6,011 nt of DNA from Nitrososphaerales archaeon (GTDB taxonomy: Archaea; Thermoproteota; Nitrososphaeria; Nitrososphaerales; UBA183). This document shows, one piece after another, positions 1 through 5,349 of this stretch (positions are counted from its first letter, which is position 1; each line of letters opens with the position of its first letter). The stretch spans positions 1 through 6,011 of the forward strand of contig JASIEW010000128.1 of assembly GCA_030045755.1 (NCBI GenBank). Reading direction: 5' to 3'. The notes beneath the pieces are model-generated. The model made no database searches. It was not told the DNA's origin and saw only the letters and a list, made by a program, of their open reading frames with translations. Position numbers and translations under genes: made by a program.

Positions 1-1680
1 GCCAGCCTCGAAGAGAGGAGGAGAGTCCTGGTCAGAATTGGGATACACCTAGGAGACGTGATCCATAGTGGCACAGATGTGGCGGGGGACGCGGTCAACG
101 TCGCCTCACGAATCGAGCCCCTGGCCCCTCCCGGCGGCATCTGCGTCTCGGCTCAGGTTCAGGCCAGCGTCGCCAACAAGGTGGAGTGCAGGTTCGAGTC
201 GCTCGGGACTCCCGCGCTCAAGAACGTGACGACGCCCGTCGAGGTGTTCCAGATAGAGGGGTTCGGAGAGCCGGCGAGCAGACGGGGACCGCGTGGAACG
301 ACCACGAAGAAGAGAACCGCGGTCTTACCGTTCCTCAACATCAGCCCTGACCCCAGCGACGAGTACTTCGCCGATGGGTTGACCGAGGAACTGATCGGCA
401 GGCTGTCACAGGTGAGGGGCCTGGAGGTCATCGCGCGTACGTCCGTGATGAGCTTCAAGAGGAAGGAGAAGAAGGTATCCGACATCGCCAGAGAACTCGG
501 AGTGGGGTCAGTAGTCGAAGGGAGCGTCAGGAAGGCGGGCTCCAAGATTCGCGTCGCGGTCCAGCTGGTCGACGCGGATTCAGAAGCCCACCTGTGGTCG
601 TCCAACTACGACAGGGACCTGGTCGACATCTTCGCGGTGCAGAGCGATATCGCCCAAAGGGTCGCCGAGGCTCTGAGGGGCCAGGTGCTCAGGGGGGACG
701 ATGCCAGCCCCACCGAGAGCCCCGAGGCCTACGTCCAATACCTCAGAGGACGGCAGCACTGGAACAGGAGGACCAAAGCCGACCTCGAGGAAGCGGGAAG
801 GTGCTTCGAAACGGCCCTCGAGATTGACCCGAGCTACGCCAAGGCGTACTCGGGCCTCGCGGACTCCTACGCCATGCTCGCGTCCTACGCGACCGAATAT
901 GTGCCGCCGTCGGTGGCTTACCCAAGGGCGAGGGATGCGGTACAGAGGGCCCTGGAACTTGACCCGGAGCTGGTAGAGGCGCACACTTCACTGGCCGTCG
1001 TGAGGTTCCACTACGACTGGGACTGGAAGGGCGCCGAGGAGGAGTTCAAGAAGTCGCTCGAGATCAACCCCAACTACGCTCCTGCGCACCAGTTCTACTC
1101 GGACTACCTCAAAGCCATGGGTAGACTCGACGAGGCGCTGGACGAAGTCCGCAGGGCGCAGGAGCTCGACCCGCTGTCGCTGCCGATCAGCTCGGCGGTG
1201 GGCCATGTCCTCTATCTGTCCCGGAAGTACGACGAAGCCATCGAGCAGTACAGGAAGGTCGTCGAGCTCGACCCCAGCTTCGTTCAGACTCACATCTGGT
1301 TCGGCAGGCCCTACCTGGAGAAGGGGATGTACGCGGAGGCAATATCCGAGCTGAGGACCGGGGCGAAGCTGTCCGGAGAGAGCAACGTGGCCCTTGGTAT
1401 GCTCGGCCACGGGCTGGCTTCGGCGGGAATGAAGATGGAGGCTCAGGAGGTACTCGAGAAGCTGAAGGAGCGATCCAAGACTCAGTACGTGTCTTCATAC
1501 TGGCTGGCCGCGGTCTACAACGGCTTCAAGGACACGGAACAGACGGTGGCCTGCATGAGGAAGGCGTTCGAAGAGCGTTCAAGTTGGCTGGTTTGGGCCA
1601 ACGTGGAGCCGAGGTTCGACTGGATAAGGGGAGACCAAAGCTTCGCTAGGCTGATGAGCGCTATGAAATTTCTAGACTAG
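1..1680 (+). CDS. class III adenylate/guanylate cyclase fused to TolB-like domain and TPR repeats (5' partial)
   Basis: The frame is open from base 1, so the gene starts upstream; 559 residues are visible, ending in TAG at 1678-1680. Residues 1-88 are the C-terminal half of a class III nucleotidyl cyclase domain: RIGIHLGDV, then GDAVNVASRIE, which holds the Asn and Arg that stabilise the transition state in this family. The metal-binding half is outside the window. Residues about 105-228 match the TolB/FlgO-like domain that often follows such cyclases (AVLPFLNIS, YFADGLTEELI, VEGSVRKAG, HLWSSNYDR). From about 240 to 535 come TPR-type helical repeats with recurring A-L-E-x-(D/N)-P turns, and the end (RFDWIRGDQSFARLM) is the usual ending of these proteins. 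No membrane segment is seen in the visible part. Family knowledge suggests a cytoplasmic cAMP/cGMP-forming sensor whose TPRs bind a partner; ligand and partner are unknown. GTG at 58 is an internal codon, not the start. High confidence in the domains. Confidence 0.93.
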   Translation, partial: ASLEERRRVLVRIGIHLGDVIHSGTDVAGDAVNVASRIEPLAPPGGICVSAQVQASVANKVECRFESLGTPALKNVTTPVEVFQIEGFGEPASRRGPRGTTTKKRTAVLPFLNISPDPSDEYFADGLTEELIGRLSQVRGLEVIARTSVMSFKRKEKKVSDIARELGVGSVVEGSVRKAGSKIRVAVQLVDADSEAHLWSSNYDRDLVDIFAVQSDIAQRVAEALRGQVLRGDDASPTESPEAYVQYLRGRQHWNRRTKADLEEAGRCFETALEIDPSYAKAYSGLADSYAMLASYATEYVPPSVAYPRARDAVQRALELDPELVEAHTSLAVVRFHYDWDWKGAEEEFKKSLEINPNYAPAHQFYSDYLKAMGRLDEALDEVRRAQELDPLSLPISSAVGHVLYLSRKYDEAIEQYRKVVELDPSFVQTHIWFGRPYLEKGMYAEAISELRTGAKLSGESNVALGMLGHGLASAGMKMEAQEVLEKLKERSKTQYVSSYWLAAVYNGFKDTEQTVACMRKAFEERSSWLVWANVEPRFDWIRGDQSFARLMSAMKFLD

Positions 1681-1765
1681 GTCGCAACAGAGTGACCGAG
1701 ACGACGCCGATCGAGGACTCCGCAGTCGGCTACGTGGCACAGAGAGCACTGCACATCTGAGCCAG

Positions 1766-1777
1766 AAAAGCATTAAC
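1766..1777 (+). promoter_or_regulatory. possible TATA element of the tRNA gene
   Basis: AAAAGCATTAAC is the only AT-rich stretch in the 120-bp gap between the cyclase gene and the tRNA and lies about 25-35 bp before the mature tRNA 5' end at 1801. This is where an archaeal TATA box/BRE would sit. The match to the consensus is weak. Confidence 0.35.
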
Positions 1778-1822
1778 TACCAAAGTCGAAGGTCAGACTC
1801 GGGCCCGTAGCCCAGCACGGAT

Positions 1823-1860
1823 AGCAAGGGTCGAGTGCCAAACTCGACTCGAGCACGGAT
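1823..1860 (+). other. putative 38-nt tRNA intron in the D loop
   Basis: AGCACGGAT occurs at 1814-1822 and again at 1852-1860, exactly 38 nt apart. Removing one copy with the sequence between restores a normal D loop. Because of the repeat, the exact splice points can slide by up to nine bases; the coordinates given are one equivalent choice. The insert folds into a strong hairpin: 1828-1836 pairs with 1842-1850 (nine pairs, one G-U) around the loop GCCAA, as expected of an archaeal pre-tRNA intron. I could not assign a bulge-helix-bulge motif with certainty. Introns at D-loop positions are known in some archaea. Confidence 0.7.
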
Positions 1861-1884
1861 TAGGGCGTCAGCCTCCGAAGCTGA

Positions 1885-1904
1885 AGAGCGCGAACTCAGA
1901 CACC
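1885..1904 (+). other. 20-nt variable region, possible second short intron of the tRNA
   Basis: Between the anticodon stem and the T stem lie 20 nt (AGAGCGCGAACTCAGACACC), where tRNA-Arg normally has about five. Removing 15 nt (GCGCGAACTCAGACA, 1888-1902) would leave AGACC, a normal type I variable loop. Alternatively the region stays in the RNA as a small arm, since GAG 1886-1888 can pair with CTC 1894-1896. The sequence alone does not decide between a second intron and a retained arm. Confidence 0.4.
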
Positions 1905-1922
1905 ATGGGTTCGAATCCCATC

Positions 1923-1954
1923 GGGCCCGCACATTACAGTCAGTATGCGGGCCC
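1923..1954. repeat. 9-bp inverted repeat overlapping the tRNA 3' end
   Basis: GGGCCCGCA (1923-1931) and TGCGGGCCC (1946-1954) are perfect reverse complements separated by 14 nt. The left arm is the 3' acceptor strand plus discriminator of the tRNA. The repeat sits between the converging ends of the tRNA gene and the minus-strand gene ending at 1974. It could be a 3'-trailer hairpin that competes with acceptor-stem folding, or a bidirectional end-of-transcript structure. Part of the symmetry follows from GGGCCC being self-complementary. Confidence 0.5.
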
Positions 1955-1973
1955 AAACTCCGGACAGGCGAAC

Positions 1974-2909
1974 CTAGTCCGCGAGGACAAATAGGGACGT
2001 GGTCTCTCCGTTGGTCAGCGATATCTCGTCGCCAAAGATGACCTGGCCCTTGGACGCTTCGTATCCTGTCCACACGCCGCCGGTAGGAGCCTGGAGCCTG
2101 GACATGACTGCCTCGACGCCCTGCAGCGTCGGAAGGCATCCCTGTGCGAACTGCGCCGTCGCCGGCTCGTCGGCCAGAGACTTCCAGGCCAGCACGTAGT
2201 CGGCTAGCTTGTATGATTGGTACATGTGAGTCTGGTTGAAGGGCTGGTCGCGGAACCCATAGCCATCCCACATGCCGTTCAGCGTCCTGAAGTCCGACTC
2301 GGCGCCCGTGAAGTTTCCAAAGTGCACTTCGAGCAGCACGCGGTATGCCAGCAGGTCGGCGAACAGGGAATAGTCGAAGCCAGGGCACGCTTTGAACTCG
2401 GTGGCATTGATCGCGTAACCATCTGTGACGTTGATTCCGTGGTTTATCCCGCACATGACTGTCGTGTTGTCGGGGAAGCTGCCGAACGCCTCGAACGCCG
2501 GATTCCAGTACCCGAGGAGCCCGCCCCACCCCGCGATCGATTTGTTCAATTGGTTAGCCAGGCTCAGCGCCGCGGCGTTACCCGTAGAGTCGTATACGTC
2601 AAGCAATGCATAGTAGTCGAGGGCTTGGTCGTCTGCTAGCCACACTGTATTCGAACCGGGATGATCGGCGAGGAGTCCGAGAGGCGTGTTCAGACCCTCG
2701 TAGAACCCTAGGGCGGCCCCGTCGCTAAAGCCAGATGTCGCAGTCGTTGTAGTTGTGGTCGTTGCAGTAGTTGTGGCCGTGGCGGTCGTTACCGTGCTAG
2801 TCCTTCCGGGCTCATACGAAGCAACGACGACGACGGCGAAAGCAACGATTGCAACAAGAGCGACGACCAGAGCGGCTCTGGGGACGCCGACTCGACTCCC
2901 GCCCTTCAT
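1974..2909 (-). CDS. N-terminally membrane-anchored, Thr-rich, probably glycosylated surface protein of unknown function
   Basis: 311 residues, ATG at 2907-2909, stop TAG at 1974-1976. After a short basic head (MKGGSRVGVPR), residues 12-30 form one hydrophobic helix, an uncleaved anchor or signal sequence. Residues 37-59 are a Thr/Ala-rich linker. The rest (60-311) is a soluble outer domain rich in Trp, Tyr and Asp with six N-x-S/T sequons (N122, N148, N160, N168, N199, N225) and three Cys (153, 175, 258). I do not recognise the family. The pattern of aromatic-rich helical segments and the end NGETTSLFVLAD recall alpha/alpha-barrel carbohydrate-active proteins, but this is only an impression. 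The ending at Asp right after a hydrophobic stretch could mean a truncated C terminus; in-frame sequence past the stop shows no continuing domain and enters the tRNA antisense. GGAGTG (2915-2920) lies five bases before the ATG as a plausible ribosome binding site. It is 54 bp downstream of the membrane-protein gene, likely the same operon. Confidence 0.85.
   Translation of the reverse strand: MKGGSRVGVPRAALVVALVAIVAFAVVVVASYEPGRTSTVTTATATTTATTTTTTTATSGFSDGAALGFYEGLNTPLGLLADHPGSNTVWLADDQALDYYALLDVYDSTGNAAALSLANQLNKSIAGWGGLLGYWNPAFEAFGSFPDNTTVMCGINHGINVTDGYAINATEFKACPGFDYSLFADLLAYRVLLEVHFGNFTGAESDFRTLNGMWDGYGFRDQPFNQTHMYQSYKLADYVLAWKSLADEPATAQFAQGCLPTLQGVEAVMSRLQAPTGGVWTGYEASKGQVIFGDEISLTNGETTSLFVLAD
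2733..2801 (-). repeat. low-complexity ACN-codon tract encoding the Thr-rich linker
   Basis: The minus strand here is a run of ACN and GCN codons (plus-strand GTT/GTG/GTC/GCA triplets) coding residues 37-59 of the surface protein. Third positions vary, so the tract is held by amino-acid composition and not by simple triplet slippage. Thr-rich linkers of this kind are commonly O-glycosylated stalks in archaeal surface proteins. Confidence 0.6.
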
Positions 2910-2963
2910 AGGCCCACTCCATCCTTTTCCATGTCTCGTTTGGTCCTCCCGACATCCACTACG

Positions 2964-3701
2964 TTATGAGGGGGGAGCTGGTTGTCCAGCTCGCACAGGT
3001 CCAACGGGAGTCGGTGACAGTGCTAGCTTGTTTACCGGAGTCAGAGACCGGGCGGCCATGAAGAGAGCGAAGCCAACCGAGTCGAAGAGCACGACGAAAG
3101 AACCAGGAAAACTGACATTCGCGAGGGTGAAGAAGAGGCTGACTGCGACAGCTAGCCATAGGAAGTTCCTCCTGAGGTACCTGTCCCACTTGGCCCTTAG
3201 CGCGGCGGCTGCGAGCCAGATCACGCCGATGAATGCGAGGTTGTAGAGGTAGTTCGCGTCGAGGCTGAACAGGACCCCTCCGTAGTTTCCGTTGCCGATG
3301 CCATTCAGTATCGCAACGTTGTCGGTCACTGTCGCGTAGCCGCAAACTACGACGACTGAGCCTAACGCAATCACCACGACCGTCCAGAGAAGTATCCGTG
3401 CTTGGTTCCAGTGCAATATGTCGCGAAAGAGCGGGTCGGACCTTCGGGCTGCCTTCATCGCCTCATCGGTGAAGTAGAAGAACGCAAAGAGAGGCACGGA
3501 GAAGACGATGACGGTTACCCCCACCCCCAACTGGGGGTTCGGTGAGTTCGATAAGACAGTCAGCGACCAACCCGCCAGCCAGAGCGCGAGAGCGAGGAAC
3601 CCGGCAGAGAGCGCCTGTCTCTTGTATAGCTTGGAAGGGAGCAGACGCCCAACCCCAAAAGCCCAATACGACGCATAGCCGTAGATTGGTAGGGTCGCCA
3701 C
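2964..3701 (-). CDS. polytopic membrane protein of unknown function (start uncertain)
   Basis: 245 residues from GTG at 3699-3701 to TAA at 2964-2966. Six hydrophobic helices are visible at about residues 30-50, 57-77, 101-124, 148-168, 179-197 and 200-217, followed by a Pro-rich tail. I recognise no family signature and see no obvious catalytic or transport motif; a charged loop lies at 78-100 (FTDEAMKAARRSDPLFRD). The start is doubtful. The same frame stays open upstream to a TGA at 3882-3884 and encodes another clear hydrophobic helix (LAVVLWILPVAVAF) at about 3757-3800, yet GTG at 3701 is the first usual start codon. Either translation begins at a non-standard codon, or a +1 shift joins it to the ATPase gene ending at 3811, or there is a sequence error. 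It lies 109 bp after the ATPase gene and 54 bp before the surface-protein gene, on the same strand. The family is unknown to me; the membrane nature is secure. Confidence 0.78.
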   Translation of the reverse strand: MATLPIYGYASYWAFGVGRLLPSKLYKRQALSAGFLALALWLAGWSLTVLSNSPNPQLGVGVTVIVFSVPLFAFFYFTDEAMKAARRSDPLFRDILHWNQARILLWTVVVIALGSVVVVCGYATVTDNVAILNGIGNGNYGGVLFSLDANYLYNLAFIGVIWLAAAALRAKWDRYLRRNFLWLAVAVSLFFTLANVSFPGSFVVLFDSVGFALFMAARSLTPVNKLALSPTPVGPVRAGQPAPPS

Positions 3702-3810
3702 GACGAAGAGACCGGGAAGATACTGCGCTACTTTCGCACCGGCGAGCAGCCTGGCGGAGAAAGCGACAGCGACGGGAAGGATCCAAAGGACGACAGCGAG
3801 CGCCTGCGAC
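3702..3810 (-). other. in-frame hydrophobic extension of the membrane protein lacking a canonical start codon
   Basis: Reading the membrane-protein frame upstream of GTG 3701 gives a stop-free stretch encoding SQALAVVLWILPVAVAFSAR and then LLAGAKVAQYLPGLFVV, which looks like a real first transmembrane helix plus loop. No ATG, GTG or TTG occurs in this frame from 3702 back to the stop at 3882. The frame is +1 relative to the end of the ATPase gene. This stretch probably belongs to the membrane protein, but how it would be translated is not clear from the sequence. Confidence 0.5.
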
Positions 3811-4494
3811 CTATCTGGCGTATGACCGCACCTCCAATCCGTTCCTAGTGAGTGAGAAGTCGATGTATCCCGGCTGCACGATCAGTCCGCGCATCTTCAT
3901 CACTCTCAAGAGAGTGAGGAATCTCAGGCCCTCTTGGTAGAGCTTCATCTCGATCACTCCGTCGAAGAGTTGCTGCATCGTCGCGAGCACCTGGGGCGGG
4001 TGCATGGCTTCCTCAATGGTCGCGAGGACCACGGCGTCGTACTGTTTGATATCGGCGAGGAGCTGCGTGAAGAACTTGTAGACGGTCTCAGGAGGATGCA
4101 AAACGAGAAGCGAGGACATGATGTCGATGACGACCCGAATCCTCTTGCCTTGGTTCTGCTTGAGAACCTCCTTGATGTTGAAGGACAGCCCAGGAAGGTC
4201 ATTCGGGTCGTACTTGAGCTGACCGCCGTCGCCCGCGAACCAGAGTGGGACGCGTTGGGACCCGTCGACTCCGTACGCTCTCTCGTCCATGAGTATTTCT
4301 CGGACTGGCAGCCGCGTCAAGTACAGGCAGAAGTCCTCCTGGTCCAGCCCGGACTTCATGAGCCAATATCCGAGCGCCTCCTTTCCTATGCCAGGAGGCC
4401 CCACGACAAGGATAGTCGACCGAGCCGGATATCCCTCTCCGCCGAGGACCTTGTCCAGCGCCGAGTCTCCGGTGGAGACCATCGTCCTAGTCAT
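3811..4494 (-). CDS. RecA-superfamily KaiC/RAD55-like ATPase with altered active-site motifs
   Basis: 227 residues from ATG at 4492-4494; stop TAG at 3811-3813. ATG at 4480-4482 (MVSTGD) is an equally possible start. The frame remains open to 4602, but that upstream part (CCQFHRQLRG) does not look like this family. The fold is that of a single-domain RecA/KaiC-like ATPase: GDSALDKVLGG at 9-19 (the family's usual opening), P-loop GPPGIGKE at 32-39, Walker B strand RIRVVID at 118-124, and the C-terminal pattern FDGVIEM...RFLTLLRVMKMRG (177-203). Two oddities stand out. The residue after the P-loop Lys is Glu instead of Ser/Thr, and the paired catalytic glutamates normally found after the next strand are absent (LYLTRLPV at 57-64). 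Nucleotide binding is plausible; hydrolysis is doubtful. Such proteins in archaea are linked to signalling and motility (KaiC, FlaH/ArlH, GvpD relatives), but the role here is unknown. It heads a probable operon with the membrane and surface protein genes. Confidence 0.85.
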   Translation of the reverse strand: MTRTMVSTGDSALDKVLGGEGYPARSTILVVGPPGIGKEALGYWLMKSGLDQEDFCLYLTRLPVREILMDERAYGVDGSQRVPLWFAGDGGQLKYDPNDLPGLSFNIKEVLKQNQGKRIRVVIDIMSSLLVLHPPETVYKFFTQLLADIKQYDAVVLATIEEAMHPPQVLATMQQLFDGVIEMKLYQEGLRFLTLLRVMKMRGLIVQPGYIDFSLTRNGLEVRSYAR

Positions 4495-4509
4495 GGTATC
4501 CGTAGTCGA

Positions 4510-4521
4510 GTTAAACGTATG
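4510..4521 (-). promoter_or_regulatory. possible TATA box of the ATPase gene
   Basis: On the minus strand CATACGTTTAAC lies about 20 bases before the ATG at 4494 and about 31 before the ATG at 4482. It is the most AT-rich element in the 131-bp gap after the TetR gene. Spacing fits a very short or absent leader, with the second ATG a little better placed for leaderless initiation. It suggests the ATPase gene has its own promoter, separate from the TetR gene. Confidence 0.4.
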
Positions 4522-4625
4522 TCCACGCAGCTGTCGGTGAAACTGGCAACAGATGGCGACCCAAGGCCCGAACTCCCACTGGCCCCTGGCGTCGTCGGGC
4601 ACGCACGCGCCCAGCTCGGACTTCT

Positions 4626-5240
4626 TTAGGTAGGATGGGCCTTCACTGGCTCAGAGATTGAAAGGATGAACCGCCTGAACGTCTCGTAAAGGGACCAGTA
4701 TACCCTCCTATCTCTGAAGTTCTTCACCATGCCCGCGGCTCCCTCCTCCGCCATCACTATGAACTCCGCTGCCTGCCTCGGGTTGACGTCCGACTTCAGG
4801 TAGCCCCTCGCCTTGGCCAGTCTGAGGTATCTCTCAGTCTCGTCAACCCAGCTCCGCAGGACCGCGTTGATCTTCTCTCGGAAAACGGGATCGACCGTTG
4901 ACATCTCCTGAGAGAGGTTGTTGAGCGGGCAGCCGAGCGCCATATCCTCGTCAGACAGGGCCTCCATGAGGATCCTGAACCTGCTGACAATGCCCTGGAG
5001 CGGATTCTTGTAAGCGGCGAGGGGCCTCGTCCACCGGTCAAACGTCATCTCCTTCAAGACTTCATCCACGAGCGCATATCCTAGGTCGCTCTTGGTGGGA
5101 AAGTAGTGGAAGAAGGCGCCCTGGGTCACTCCGGTCTTGGCCATGATGTCGTTGACGCTGGAGGCGCGGAAGCCATTCCGATAGACGACGTGGTACGCGG
5201 CGTCAAGAATCTGAGAGCGTGTCTTCTCCGGATTTCTCAA
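4626..5240 (-). CDS. TetR/AcrR-family transcriptional repressor
   Basis: 204 residues, a normal TetR length. TTG at 5238-5240 is taken as the start because an in-frame TAG directly precedes it; stop TAA at 4626-4628. The N-terminal DNA-binding domain is unmistakable: KTRSQILDAAYHVVYRNGF (6-24), then the helix-turn-helix VNDIMAKTGVTQGAFFHYF (29-47) followed by PTKSDLGYALV. The ligand-binding half contains GCPLNNLSQEM near residue 103 and a Pro followed by RxKI-type residues, resembling the NemR/AcuR-like branch of TetR proteins, which respond to small electrophiles or metabolites; the ligand here is unknown. It is divergent from the SDR gene, with a 122-bp gap holding two copies of ATAG-N6-CTAT, one on its own TATA box. 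Autorepression and control of the SDR gene are therefore likely. TetR genes are far more common in bacteria, so an origin by transfer is possible. Confidence 0.93.
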   Translation of the reverse strand: MRNPEKTRSQILDAAYHVVYRNGFRASSVNDIMAKTGVTQGAFFHYFPTKSDLGYALVDEVLKEMTFDRWTRPLAAYKNPLQGIVSRFRILMEALSDEDMALGCPLNNLSQEMSTVDPVFREKINAVLRSWVDETERYLRLAKARGYLKSDVNPRQAAEFIVMAEEGAAGMVKNFRDRRVYWSLYETFRRFILSISEPVKAHPT

Positions 5241-5272
5241 CTAGTCAGTCTGAGAGGAGGCATCTTCCTATC

Positions 5273-5279
5273 TAATATA
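5273..5279 (-). promoter_or_regulatory. TATA box of the TetR gene
   Basis: TATATTA on the minus strand, inside the AT-rich stretch ACTATATTAGAT, is a good archaeal TATA box. Its centre is about 36 bp before the TTG start at 5240, predicting a transcript start near 5250 and a leader of about ten bases. No ribosome binding site is visible. It overlaps the left end of the ATAG-N6-CTAT palindrome at 5277-5290, so repressor binding there would block TBP. Confidence 0.6.
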
Positions 5280-5291
5280 GTATCTGCTATG
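5277..5291. promoter_or_regulatory. candidate TetR operator, copy 1 (ATAG-N6-CTAT)
   Basis: ATAGTATCTGCTATG holds the inverted repeat ATAG/CTAT with a 6-bp spacer. It matches copy 2 (5351-5365) at 12 of 15 positions, including three identical bases of the spacer. It overlaps the TATA box of the TetR gene, a standard place for an autorepression site. Confidence 0.6.
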
Positions 5292-5330
5292 CCCACATCG
5301 ATGGCTTCTTCAGGGAAGGGACATCCTAAC

Positions 5331-5340
5331 GCTTATCTAG
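5331..5340 (+). promoter_or_regulatory. possible TATA box of the SDR gene
   Basis: GCTTATCTAG is centred about 28 bp before the ATG at 5363. This is the distance expected between a TATA box and the transcript start, so the mRNA would begin at or next to the ATG (leaderless). No Shine-Dalgarno sequence precedes the ATG, which agrees. Confidence 0.5.
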
Positions 5341-5349
5341 CCAACTGAA

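Larger units (their letters stand above)
1801..1929 (+). tRNA. tRNA-Arg(CCG) with D-loop intron and extended variable region
   Basis: A full cloverleaf can be drawn. Acceptor stem 1801-1807 (GGGCCCG) pairs perfectly with 1922-1928, with discriminator G at 1929 and no encoded CCA. D stem GCCC 1810-1813 pairs with GGGC 1863-1866. Anticodon stem TCAGC 1868-1872 pairs with GCTGA 1880-1884 around the loop CTCCGAA, giving anticodon CCG at 1875-1877 (reads the Arg codon CGG). T stem ATGGG 1905-1909 pairs with CCCAT 1917-1921 around TTCGAAT. The D loop is 49 nt instead of about 11 and the variable region 20 nt instead of about 5. After removing 38 nt the D loop becomes AGCACGGATTA, with A14, G18G19 and A21 in place. 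The long variable region does not make this Ser or Leu: acceptor, D arm and anticodon fit Arg. All stems are perfect, which argues against a pseudogene. The transcript would need splicing by an archaeal tRNA endonuclease that accepts non-canonical sites. Confidence 0.87.

Noticed and set aside
1875..1877. Reading the RNA gene as a type II tRNA-Ser or tRNA-Leu because of its long variable region
   Set aside because: The 7-nt loop places the anticodon at CCG, and the acceptor, D arm and discriminator G fit tRNA-Arg and not Ser or Leu.
1777..2529. Minus-strand open frame running through the tRNA and into the surface-protein gene
   Set aside because: It overlaps a structured tRNA and a better-supported gene in another frame, and its Arg/Gly/Pro-rich translation has no domain.
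2217..2639. Long plus-strand open frame opposite the surface-protein gene
   Set aside because: Its translation has no recognisable domain, while the minus strand gives a signal anchor, Thr linker and sequons; it is an antisense shadow in GC-rich DNA.
2733..2801. Tandem-repeat or CRISPR-like array suggested by recurring GTTGT/GTGG units
   Set aside because: There are no spaced identical repeats; it is an in-frame Thr-rich coding tract with variable third bases.
3523..3538. Perfect 7-bp inverted repeat ACCCCCA-AC-TGGGGGT
   Set aside because: It lies within the membrane-protein coding frame (residues around NPQLGVG), and the 2-nt loop is too small for a stable hairpin, so it is most likely a by-product of codon content.
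4495..4602. Longer N terminus for the ATPase gene starting at 4602
   Set aside because: The extra residues do not resemble the family, a TATA-like element falls inside them, and the family opening motif begins just after the ATG at 4494.
3934..4629. Plus-strand open frame of 231 residues opposite the ATPase gene
   Set aside because: The minus strand carries P-loop, Walker B and the RecA C-terminal pattern, and the plus-strand translation is of low-complexity shadow type.
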